From NCBI GenBank assembly GCA_020636375.1, contig JACJXZ010000005.1, positions 248,001-312,000 on the forward strand: a stretch of DNA of 64,000 nt. The letters run 5' to 3'. The position numbers were made by a program, and so were the translations under genes. Numbering within the stretch: the first letter of the stretch is position 1; every line of letters starts with the position of its first letter. Below are positions 50,164-57,065 of the stretch, in pieces. The notes under the pieces were generated by a model. That model was not told the origin of the DNA. It worked only from the letters and a program-made list of their open reading frames with translations, and made no database searches. This stretch comes from Lewinellaceae bacterium (lineage in GTDB: Bacteria > Bacteroidota > Bacteroidia > Chitinophagales > Saprospiraceae).

Positions 50164-50516
50164 TTAATAATTTCTCCGGATTTTTTAGAATAACGCACCA
50201 ATTTGCCGTCGACGGTTTTTCTGCCGACGCGGGTCGGTTCGCCGGTTTTCGGGTCTACCAGCATCAGGTTGGAGATGTGGATCGGCATAGGCACCTCGTT
50301 GATGCCGCCGGGGTTGTCCTGGGAGGGTTTGGTGTGCTTCTTGGCCATGTTGACGTCCTCGACGATCGCCCGGTTCTTTTCGGGAAGAACCTCGAGCACC
50401 TCCCGGGGCCGTTCCACATCCTTATAAGCCCCGGAAATAACCACCACCCGGTCCCCTTTCTTGATCTTCAGTTTCGGCGCGAACCTCTTCTGCTGGTTTT
50501 TAGCTTTCTTTGCCAT
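50160..50516 (-). CDS. rplX: 50S ribosomal protein L24
   Basis: 118 residues with the KOW motif: KKGDRVVVISGAYKDVERPR, EVLEVLPEKNRAIVEDVNMA, KKHTKPSQDNPGGINEVPMP. It is an early assembly protein at the exit-tunnel end. Overlaps rplE by four bases. Confidence 0.98.
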   Translation of the reverse strand: MAKKAKNQQKRFAPKLKIKKGDRVVVISGAYKDVERPREVLEVLPEKNRAIVEDVNMAKKHTKPSQDNPGGINEVPMPIHISNLMLVDPKTGEPTRVGRKTVDGKLVRYSKKSGEIIK

Positions 50517-50555
50517 TTTATTATAGAGTTAATCGCTTCGCAAATAAACAATAAG

Positions 50556-50921
50556 TCAGAGTACTTCCGGCGCCAGAGATACGATACGCATGTAATCCCG
50601 CTCCCGCAGTTCCCGGGCTACCGGCCCGAAGATGCGGGTGCCTCTCGGTTCGTCGTTGGCGGTGAGCAGCACGACGGCATTGTCGTCGAAACGGATGTAG
50701 GAGCCGTCGCGGCGGCGCACCTCTTTCTTGGTCCTTACCACTACCGCTTTGGATACGCTGCCCTTCTTGATGCCGCCCGGCGAAGCTTCTTTCACACTGA
50801 CCACGATCTGGTCGCCGATGGAGGCGTAACGGCGCTTTGAGCCTCCCAAAACGCGGATGCAAAGCACCTCTTTGGCGCCGCTGTTGTCCGCAACCTTTAG
50901 CCTGGTCTCTTGCTGGATCAT
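50556..50921 (-). CDS. rplN: 50S ribosomal protein L14
   Basis: 121 residues: MIQQETRLKVADNSGAKEVL, CIRVLGGSKRRYASIGDQIV, DNAVVLLTANDEPRGTRIFG PVARELRE. It forms a bridge to the 30S subunit. A 120-base gap with an inverted repeat separates it from rpsQ. Confidence 0.98.
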   Translation of the reverse strand: MIQQETRLKVADNSGAKEVLCIRVLGGSKRRYASIGDQIVVSVKEASPGGIKKGSVSKAVVVRTKKEVRRRDGSYIRFDDNAVVLLTANDEPRGTRIFGPVARELRERDYMRIVSLAPEVL

Positions 50922-50963
50922 CGTTATAAAGGTTTATAGATTGTTATCTGTTTTCTTTTGCCG

Positions 50964-51016
50964 GACTTGGCAGGATTAGCCACGCAGCTGCCTTTTCGAA
51001 AGAAACCTGCCAAGTC
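50964..51016. repeat. 11-bp inverted repeat between rpsQ and rplN
   Basis: GACTTGGCAGG (50964-50974) and CCTGCCAAGTC (51006-51016). It has the form of the other hairpins lying in the gaps of this operon. Confidence 0.6.
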
Positions 51017-51041
51017 TCCGACAGCCTGCTGCCAGGGCAAA

Positions 51042-51305
51042 TTACCTGGCCCGCTCAATGATCTCGACGAGCCGCCAGCGCTTGAGCTTGCTCAGCGGCC
51101 GCGATTCCATGATGCGCACCACATCGCCGATGTTGCAGTCGTTGTTCTCATCGTGAGCGATGAACTTGTTGGATTTCTTTACGAACTTCCCGTAGATCGG
51201 GTGGCGCAGCCTGCGCTCCACGGAAACGGCAATAGTCTTGTCCATCTTGTTGCTCGTCACTACGCCGATGCGCTGCTTTCTGAGATTTCTGTTTTCCATT
51301 TTCAA
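51042..51305 (-). CDS. rpsQ: 30S ribosomal protein S17
   Basis: 87 residues: MENRNLRKQRIGVVTSNKMD from the second Met, KTIAVSVERRLRHPIYGKFV, HDENNDCNIGDVVRIMESRP, LSKLKRWRLVEIIERAR. OB-fold primary binder of 16S rRNA. The first Met (MKMEN) at 51305 may or may not be used. Confidence 0.97.
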   Translation of the reverse strand: MKMENRNLRKQRIGVVTSNKMDKTIAVSVERRLRHPIYGKFVKKSNKFIAHDENNDCNIGDVVRIMESRPLSKLKRWRLVEIIERAR

Positions 51306-51337
51306 AAATGTGGTTTGGAACCTTCGCGATTATAAAA

Positions 51338-51598
51338 TTACCTGCGCCGCCTTCTGGACCTGATTTTGGAACGGTTGGCCAGTTGCTCGGGCGACATGGC
51401 GGCGACCTCCCGGCGGCGGATCTCCGTCCGCAGGCGGGCAATGTCCCGGCGTACTTCGCGCAGCACCAGGGGATTTTCCAGGCCCTTGATAGCGTGGTCG
51501 AACTTCAGCTTCTGGTATTGCGCTTCAGTATCTTTGAGTTCACTCTGCAGGTCCGCATCGCTGAATTCCTGAAGCTCCAAGAATTTTTTCGTTGCCAT
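51338..51598 (-). CDS. rpmC: 50S ribosomal protein L29
   Basis: 86 residues. The helical hairpin KFLELQEFSDADLQSELKDT, YQKLKFDHAIKGLENPLVLR, EVRRDIARLRTEIRRREVAA is complete at about 65; the remaining 20 residues (MSPEQLANRSKIRSRRRRR) are a basic extension. It sits at the tunnel exit near the SRP/trigger-factor site. Confidence 0.96.
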   Translation of the reverse strand: MATKKFLELQEFSDADLQSELKDTEAQYQKLKFDHAIKGLENPLVLREVRRDIARLRTEIRRREVAAMSPEQLANRSKIRSRRRRR

Positions 51599-51629
51599 GG
51601 TATATCTTAGGTTATTTGGCTTTCAACAA

Positions 51630-52049
51630 TTATTTCGCATAATCATGGCGGACGACAAACTTCGTCAGGACCGGCAGCTTCTGCGCTGCCAGCCGGAGGG
51701 CCTCCTGAGCGATCTCCGGGCTGACGCCGTCGACCTCGAACAGCATGCGGCCGGGTTTGATCATGGCCACCCAGTGGTCGAGCGCCCCTTTACCCTTACC
51801 CATCCGCACTTCCTGCGGCTTGGAGGTGATGGGCTTGTCGGGGAATATGCGAATCCACGTCTTGCCTTCCCGCTTCATGTAGCGCGTCATCGCTACCCGC
51901 GCCGCTTCGATCTGGCGGTTGGTGATCCGTCCTCCCTGGATGGTCTTCAAGCCGAAAGAACCGAAAGCGATCGAGCTGCCTTTGTACGCCAAACCTTTAT
52001 TCGTTCCCTTCTGCTGCTTGCGGTATTTTGTTCTTTTTGGCTGTAGCAT
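51630..52049 (-). CDS. rplP: 50S ribosomal protein L16
   Basis: 139 residues: MLQPKRTKYRKQQKGTNKGL, AYKGSSIAFGSFGLKTIQGG, RITNRQIEAARVAMTRYMKR, WIRIFPDKPITSKPQEVRMG KGKGALDHWVA. It positions A-site tRNA. A terminator-like hairpin lies just upstream of it (52084-52106). Confidence 0.98.
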   Translation of the reverse strand: MLQPKRTKYRKQQKGTNKGLAYKGSSIAFGSFGLKTIQGGRITNRQIEAARVAMTRYMKREGKTWIRIFPDKPITSKPQEVRMGKGKGALDHWVAMIKPGRMLFEVDGVSPEIAQEALRLAAQKLPVLTKFVVRHDYAK

Positions 52050-52083
52050 TTTAGTATATATTTACACGTCTAAAGGTCAATAA

Positions 52084-52106
52084 AAAAGCCATACAGGATG
52101 GCTTTT
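52084..52106 (-). terminator. Attenuator-like hairpin between rpsC and rplP
   Basis: AAAAGCCAT/ATGGCTTTT with a five-base loop; on the minus strand TT and an A/T stretch follow. It is an intrinsic-terminator shape in the middle of the S10 operon; if active it would lower expression of rplP and later genes. Confidence 0.5.
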
Positions 52107-52146
52107 GAAAAAGCCAGGCAAAGGTACGGCATTTTTCCAAGATAAT

Positions 52147-52917
52147 CTAACGGCGGCGCTGATTTCTTCCGCCTCCCCGGCGGCCTCCTCCGCGGCGGTC
52201 GCCCCGGTCTCCGCGGTCGCCGCGTTCTCCGCCGCGGTCGCTTCCGCCCTTCTGGCGTTCCTGGACGCCGACGTGCGGGGAAAGGTCGCGTTTGCCCAGC
52301 ACCTCGCCTTTGCAAATCCACACCTTCACGCCGATCTTGCCGTAAACAGTCATCGCTTCCTTGAGGGAGTAGTCGATGTCGGCCCGGAAGGTATGCAGAG
52401 GCGTGCGGCCTTCCTTGTATTCCTCGGTGCGGGCCATGTCGGACCCGTTGAGGCGGCCGGCAATACGGACCTTGATGCCTTCGGCGCCGGCGCGCATGGT
52501 CGACTGGATGGCCATTTTGATGGCGCGGCGGTAGTTGATGCGCGCTTCCAGTTGCTTGGCGACCGACTCCGCCACGATGGCGGCATCCAGCTCCGGCTTG
52601 CGGATCTCGATGATGTTGATCTGCACGTCCTTGCCGGTCAGCTTCTTGAGCTCTTCGCGGATGCGGTCCACTTCCGACCCTCCTTTACCGATGATGATCC
52701 CCGGCCGGGAGGTGTGGATGGTTACCGTAATCCGCTTCAGGGTACGCTCGATAATAATGCGGGCAATACCGCCTTTGGCAATCCGTGCGTTGAGGTAGGT
52801 GCGGATTTTTTCGTCTTCCACCACCTTGTCTGCAAAGTCCTTGCCGCCGAACCAGTTGGACTCCCAGCCCCGGATAATGCCTAAGCGGTTGCCTATTGGA
52901 TTTGTCTTCTGACCCAT
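52147..52917 (-). CDS. rpsC: 30S ribosomal protein S3
   Basis: 256 residues. KH domain with SRPGIIIGKGGSEVDRIREE and the C-terminal domain (GRLNGSDMARTEEYKEGRTP, LHTFRADIDYSLKEAMTVYG KIGVKVWI). After about residue 210 comes a low-complexity tail of GERGD/RGDRR and GGGRR repeats ending RNQRRR, about 35-40 residues beyond the usual end. S3 guards the mRNA entry channel; the Arg/Gly tail could touch mRNA, which is an inference. Confidence 0.97.
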   Translation of the reverse strand: MGQKTNPIGNRLGIIRGWESNWFGGKDFADKVVEDEKIRTYLNARIAKGGIARIIIERTLKRITVTIHTSRPGIIIGKGGSEVDRIREELKKLTGKDVQINIIEIRKPELDAAIVAESVAKQLEARINYRRAIKMAIQSTMRAGAEGIKVRIAGRLNGSDMARTEEYKEGRTPLHTFRADIDYSLKEAMTVYGKIGVKVWICKGEVLGKRDLSPHVGVQERQKGGSDRGGERGDRGDRGDRRGGGRRGGGRNQRRR

Positions 52918-52941
52918 ATCTATGGTATTACAAATTATTGT

Positions 52942-53364
52942 TTATTCTTCACCTGTAGTTTCATCATCCAGTTCCTCCACCTCGACGGCGTCTTCAACCA
53001 GGGCGTCTTCCGCCAGCGGGACCCGGTTCTCCACGATGATCGTCACGTGGTTGGTGCGTTTGCGGATGCGGTGCGCCCGCCCGTGCGGGGCCGGCCGGAA
53101 ACGCTTCAGCATGGTGCCTTCATCCACGAACGCCGTTTTCACCACCAGGTCGTAGTCGTCGGCATTCTCCGATCCTCCCTGCTTGTGCTCCCAGTTTGCG
53201 ATGGCGGAAAGCACCAGCTTCTCAAGCCATACGGCGGCCTCTTTTTTGGTAAAACGCAGGATGTCCAGAGCGTCCAGTACGTTCCTGCCGCGGATATTAT
53301 CGACGACCAGGCGCATCTTGCGCGCTGACATCGGGACATTTCTGAGTTTAGCTACAGCTTCCAT
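52942..53364 (-). CDS. rplV: 50S ribosomal protein L22
   Basis: 140 residues: MEAVAKLRNVPMSARKMRLV, VDNIRGRNVLDALDILRFTK, FVDEGTMLKRFRPAPHGRAH RIRKRTNHVTIIV. The last 30 residues (AEDALVEDAVEVEELDDETT GEE) are an acidic tail not found in the 110-residue enterobacterial protein. The tunnel-lining loop region is intact. Confidence 0.97.
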   Translation of the reverse strand: MEAVAKLRNVPMSARKMRLVVDNIRGRNVLDALDILRFTKKEAAVWLEKLVLSAIANWEHKQGGSENADDYDLVVKTAFVDEGTMLKRFRPAPHGRAHRIRKRTNHVTIIVENRVPLAEDALVEDAVEVEELDDETTGEE

Positions 53365-53458
53365 TATTTTATAGTTGTCGGTTGTTTGTCGCCGCTTGTT
53401 TGTCGCCGCCTGACAACGGCAACAAACAACTCGCTACGCACAACGAATAACAAATCAA
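53365..53458. repeat. GTTGTTTGTCGCCG / inverted partner, rpsS-rplV gap
   Basis: GGTTGTTTGTCGCCGCTTGT is followed by its partly inverted form CGGCAACAAACAAC (53417-53430), so the spacer mRNA can form a hairpin. Confidence 0.55.
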
Positions 53459-53728
53459 TTACTTCTTGCGGTTACCCGAGTGGCCCCGGAAGTTGCGGGT
53501 CGGAGCGAATTCGCCCAGCTTGTGGCCCACCATGTTTTCGGTGACAAACACCGGCACGAAGGTCTTGCCATTGTGTACCGCGATGGTTTCCCCCACCATG
53601 TCCGGAATGATCATGGAAGCGCGGGACCAGGTTTTGATGACCGTCTTCTTTTTCGACTCCTTGGCTTTCTCTACTTTATCCATCAGCTTGTGGAAAACGT
53701 AGGGGCCTTTTTTGATTGATCTTGCCAT
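53459..53728 (-). CDS. rpsS: 30S ribosomal protein S19
   Basis: 89 residues: MARSIKKGPYVFHKLMDKVE, TWSRASMIIPDMVGETIAVH, NGKTFVPVFVTENMVGHKLG EFAPTRNFRGH. Standard sequence and length; head protein near S13. Confidence 0.98.
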   Translation of the reverse strand: MARSIKKGPYVFHKLMDKVEKAKESKKKTVIKTWSRASMIIPDMVGETIAVHNGKTFVPVFVTENMVGHKLGEFAPTRNFRGHSGNRKK

Positions 53729-53754
53729 GTCTTATATTGAGGTTTTGCATTTAT

Positions 53755-53834
53755 CGTGTAAATGTGTAAACGTTCATATGTGTAAATGCCCGGGAGTCGG
53801 ATCAGCTTACTTTTACACGTTTACACCCATACAC
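53755..53834. repeat. GTGTAAATGTGTAAACG inverted repeat, rplB-rpsS gap
   Basis: GTGTAAATGTGTAAACG (53756-53772) against CGTTTACACCCATACAC (53818-53834), with further TTTACAC words on both sides. It occupies the spacer between rplB and rpsS. Confidence 0.65.
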
Positions 53835-53867
53835 TTTTACACAGCGCATCAGGCGCACCGTAGGGCG

Positions 53868-54710
53868 CTATCGCCTCTTGCCGGTCTTTCTTTTGGAAAT
53901 GATCAGCTTATCCGAATGTTTCTTGGGTTTGCGCGTTTTGGCGCCCTTGGCCATCTGGCCGTTGCGCGAACGCGGGTGCCCGCCGGAAGCTTTGCCTTCA
54001 CCACCGCCCATGGGGTGGTCCACCGGGTTCATAGCCACCCCGCGGGTGCGCGGCCGGCGGCCCAGCCAGCGCTTCCTGCCGGCCTTGCCCAGCACCTGCA
54101 GGGAGTGGTCGGGGTTGGAAGTGGTGCCGATCGTCGCTTTGCAGGTAGCAAGAACACGGCGCACCTCGCCGGAAGGCAGCTTCACCGAAACGTAACGCCC
54201 GTCTTCACCCCGGCCCATCAGCGTGACATAGGTGCCGGCGCTGCGGGCCATTGCCGCGCCCCGCCCCGGGTGCAACTCCACGGCGTGGATGGTAGAACCC
54301 AGGGGGATGTCCTTCAGGAAAAGCGCATTGCCCACGTTGGGGGGCGCTCCTTCTCCGGAGAGGATTTCATTGCCCACCTTCAGCTTATCCGGCGCGATGA
54401 TGTAGCGCTTCTCTCCGTCCTGATATTCCACCAGCGCGATGTAGGCGCTGCGGTTCGGGTCGTATTCGATGGTCTGTACCGTTGCCGGCATGCCGTCCTT
54501 GTTGCGCTTGAAGTCGATGATGCGGTACCGGCGCTTGTGCCCGCCGCCGCGTTGCCGGGCGGTACGGTGCCCTTCGTTGTTGCGGCCGCCGGACTTCTTG
54601 AGCGGAGCCAGCAGGCTCTTTTCCGGTTTGTCGGTAGTCAGCTCGGCGAACGTGTTCCCGATGCGGAAACGCGTACCGGGAGTTACCGGGTTATGTTTTT
54701 TGACTGGCAT
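53868..54710 (-). CDS. rplB: 50S ribosomal protein L2
   Basis: 280 residues: MPVKKHNPVTPGTRFRIGNT, RNNEGHRTARQRGGGHKRRY, VELHPGRGAAMARSAGTYVT, and the peptidyl-transferase-proximal PVDHPMGGGEGKASGGHPRS with the essential His. It is one of the most conserved large-subunit proteins. Confidence 0.98.
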   Translation of the reverse strand: MPVKKHNPVTPGTRFRIGNTFAELTTDKPEKSLLAPLKKSGGRNNEGHRTARQRGGGHKRRYRIIDFKRNKDGMPATVQTIEYDPNRSAYIALVEYQDGEKRYIIAPDKLKVGNEILSGEGAPPNVGNALFLKDIPLGSTIHAVELHPGRGAAMARSAGTYVTLMGRGEDGRYVSVKLPSGEVRRVLATCKATIGTTSNPDHSLQVLGKAGRKRWLGRRPRTRGVAMNPVDHPMGGGEGKASGGHPRSRNGQMAKGAKTRKPKKHSDKLIISKRKTGKRR

Positions 54711-54763
54711 GGTATCTGTTTTGCCGTTCCAGAGATACGTGCGGGCCTGTTTGTCCGTTTTTT

Positions 54764-54827
54764 TTGTTGTTTGTTGTCAGCCTGGGATGAACAGATAACC
54801 ATCAACTGACAACAGCCAACAAACAAC
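54764..54827. repeat. TTGTTGTTTGTTGTCAG inverted repeat, rplW-rplB gap
   Basis: Left arm 54764-54780; right arm CTGACAACAGCCAACAAACA (54806-54825). Related words occur at 53375-53430, 56988-57060 and 36096-36170. Confidence 0.65.
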
Positions 54828-54856
54828 CGGGCCGGCTTTGCCCCTGGAAACTATGA

Positions 54857-55153
54857 TTAAATATCTCCAAAGAAATCAATCTCTTCGCCCTCGCTGAGGG
54901 TCACCACCGCTTTCTTGTAAGCGGGCTTCCTGCCGTGGATGATGCCGGAGCGGGTCGTCCGGTTTTTCTCTTTGGCCGGCAGGATCATCGTATTGACCGA
55001 TTCAACCGTGACCTGGTACATGTTCTCCACGGCCTTGCGGATCTCGATCTTGTTGGCGTCCTTGCTGACGACAAAGCTGTATTTGCCGCTTTTCTCCGAC
55101 AGCATTTCCGCTTTTTCCGTGATCAACGGCTTGATGAGGATCGTCTTTGCCAT
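54857..55153 (-). CDS. rplW: 50S ribosomal protein L23
   Basis: 98 residues: MAKTILIKPLITEKAEMLSE, KYSFVVSKDANKIEIRKAVE, NMYQVTVESVNTMILPAKEK. It is the docking site for trigger factor and SRP at the tunnel exit. It lies 35 bases from rplD. Confidence 0.97.
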   Translation of the reverse strand: MAKTILIKPLITEKAEMLSEKSGKYSFVVSKDANKIEIRKAVENMYQVTVESVNTMILPAKEKNRTTRSGIIHGRKPAYKKAVVTLSEGEEIDFFGDI

Positions 55154-55188
55154 TTTTATAAAAATTGCCGGAAGCGGTGCCGCTCCCG

Positions 55189-55818
55189 TTAGTTTGCAAA
55201 TGTATTCTTGATCTTCTCAACAGCGCCTTCCGACAGGACCAGCGTATGCGTGTTCATGATGTCATAGGTGTTCAGGTCACCGGCGCGCATCACGCGGCAT
55301 TGCTTCAGGTTGCGGCTGGAGAGATAGACTTCTTTTTCAAAGTCGGATGTCACCAGCACGAACTTTTTGCCGGACAGCTCCAGGTTGTTGAGGATATTGA
55401 CGAACTCCCTGGTCCGGGGGGCTTCGAAGGAGAAGTCCTCCACGACGAGGATCTCGCCGGAAGCGGCTTTGGCGGACAGCACGGACTTGCGGGCCAGGCG
55501 GCGGACTTTCTTGTTCAGCCTGATGCTGTAATTGCGCGGCCGCGGGCCGAAGACGCGGCCTCCGCCGCGGAACAGGGGGTTCTTGATGTCGCCGAAACGT
55601 GCCGTGCCGGTTCCCTTCTGGCGCTTGAGCTTGCGGGTAGAGCCGGTGACCTCGTTGCGTTCCTTGGCCTTGTGAGTGCCCTGGCGCTGGTTGGCGCGGT
55701 ATTGCTTAACGGCCAGGTAAACGGCATGGTCATTCGGCTCGATGCCAAAAATATCGTCCGGGAGGTCAACTTCCCTGCCGGTCTTCTGGCCCTGAATATT
55801 GACTACTTCGAGTTTCAT
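55189..55818 (-). CDS. rplD: 50S ribosomal protein L4
   Basis: 209 residues: GREVDLPDDIFGIEPNDHAV, the tunnel loop RKLKRQKGTGTARFGDIKNP LFRGGGRVFGPRPR, and LEVVNIQGQKTG at the start. In E. coli L4 represses the S10 operon; whether this holds here is unknown. Six bases separate it from rplC. Confidence 0.98.
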   Translation of the reverse strand: MKLEVVNIQGQKTGREVDLPDDIFGIEPNDHAVYLAVKQYRANQRQGTHKAKERNEVTGSTRKLKRQKGTGTARFGDIKNPLFRGGGRVFGPRPRNYSIRLNKKVRRLARKSVLSAKAASGEILVVEDFSFEAPRTREFVNILNNLELSGKKFVLVTSDFEKEVYLSSRNLKQCRVMRAGDLNTYDIMNTHTLVLSEGAVEKIKNTFAN

Positions 55819-55824
55819 GGCTTT

Positions 55825-56448
55825 TTACTTTTCAAGAATTACAAAAGACCCATTATGGCCGGGAATGGCACCCTTGACGAGGATCAGGTTCTGATCCGGG
55901 AATATTCTGAGGACTTCCAGGTTTTTGACCTTGATCCGCTTCCCGCCGTCCCGGCCGGCCATGCGCATGCCTTTGAACACCTTTGAAGGGTAGGAAGAAG
56001 CGCCGATAGAACCCGGCGCCCGCTGGCGGTTGTGCTGGCCGTGGGTGGCGTCGTTCACCCCGCTGAAGCCGTGGCGTTTCACAACGCCCTGGAAGCCTTT
56101 GCCTTTGGAAGTGCCTACGGCGCTTACGCGGTCGCCTTCGGCAAAAATCTCTTCCACTTTGATGAGGTCGCCGAGGCCTTTTTCGATCCCGTTAAAGTCG
56201 CGAAACTCGACGACTTCGCGCTTGGGTCCCGTCTTTGCTTTGTCGAAATGCCCTTGGAGAGCCTGGGATGTGTTCTTGACCTTTGCATCGCCGAATCCGA
56301 GCTGCAGGGCGTTGTACCCGTCGGTTTCTTCCGTCTTCACCTGTGTGACCACACAGGGGCCGGCTTCCACCACCGTACAGGCCACGTTGCGCCCGCGGGC
56401 GTCGAACATGCTGGTCATTCCGATCTTTTTACCGATTATACCGTTCAT
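55825..56448 (-). CDS. rplC: 50S ribosomal protein L3
   Basis: 207 residues from the ATG at 56448 (MNGIIGKKIGMTSMFDARGR); an ATG two codons upstream is possible. VEAGPCVVTQVKTEETDGYN, GFQGVVKRHGFSGVNDATHG QHNRQRAPGS and the end AIPGHNGSFVILEK match. It reaches with its loop into the peptidyl-transferase region. Confidence 0.98.
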   Translation of the reverse strand: MNGIIGKKIGMTSMFDARGRNVACTVVEAGPCVVTQVKTEETDGYNALQLGFGDAKVKNTSQALQGHFDKAKTGPKREVVEFRDFNGIEKGLGDLIKVEEIFAEGDRVSAVGTSKGKGFQGVVKRHGFSGVNDATHGQHNRQRAPGSIGASSYPSKVFKGMRMAGRDGGKRIKVKNLEVLRIFPDQNLILVKGAIPGHNGSFVILEK

Positions 56449-56496
56449 CAGCACTTGGTATTTTATATAGGCAGCAGAAGCCGGGGCGGAGCAGGG

Positions 56497-56625
56497 AATG
56501 AAATTCCCGGGCAGTTACTGGTTTCCGGTTGTTGCCGGCACCTTTACTCAGGATGGTTATTAACCAATAACTCCGGCCTGAGCTTCCGGTGACAAAGTAA
56601 CTGCCGGGGGACTTGGATTTCCCGG
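56497..56625. repeat. 35-bp imperfect inverted repeat, rplC-rpsJ gap
   Basis: Left arm GGGAATGAAATTCCCGGGCA continues to GTTACTGGTTTCCGG (56531); the right arm (56587-56625) is its imperfect reverse complement with CCGGTGACAAAGTAACTGCC GGGG. Unrelated in sequence to the other gap hairpins, but the same shape. Confidence 0.65.
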
Positions 56626-56664
56626 CACCACGGCGCCTGATGCCGTATGTAATGAATGGTTGCC

Positions 56665-56973
56665 TTACGTCAATTTTACCTGAATGTCAACTCCACTCGG
56701 CAGTTCCAGTTTGGACAGGGCATCTACTGTCTTCTGGGTGGGAGTGTAAATTTCGATGAGGCGTTTGTGGGTACGCAACTGGAACTGCTCCCGAGATTTC
56801 TTGTTGACGTGCGGTGAACGGAGCACGGTAAAGACCTTTTTCTCGGTGGGCAGCGGAATCGGCCCAGTAACGACAGCGCCACTGTTCCTCACCGTCTTGA
56901 CGATCTTCTCCGTAGACTTGTCTACGAGGTTGTGATCGTAAGACCGGAGCTTGATTCTGATTTTCTGATTCAT
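56665..56973 (-). CDS. rpsJ: 30S ribosomal protein S10
   Basis: 102 residues: MNQKIRIKLRSYDHNLVDKS, IVKTVRNSGAVVTGPIPLPT, HVNKKSREQFQLRTHKRLIE. Standard. In E. coli the protein also acts with NusB in antitermination. It follows fusA directly, with no tuf between, as in other Bacteroidota. Confidence 0.98.
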   Translation of the reverse strand: MNQKIRIKLRSYDHNLVDKSTEKIVKTVRNSGAVVTGPIPLPTEKKVFTVLRSPHVNKKSREQFQLRTHKRLIEIYTPTQKTVDALSKLELPSGVDIQVKLT

Positions 56974-57065
56974 GCCTTTTATTAAATAGTTGTTTGTTGT
57001 CAGTTGTTAGTTGTTCGTTGGTTTGCCGAAACAGACGACGAACAACCATCAACGATCAACTAATT

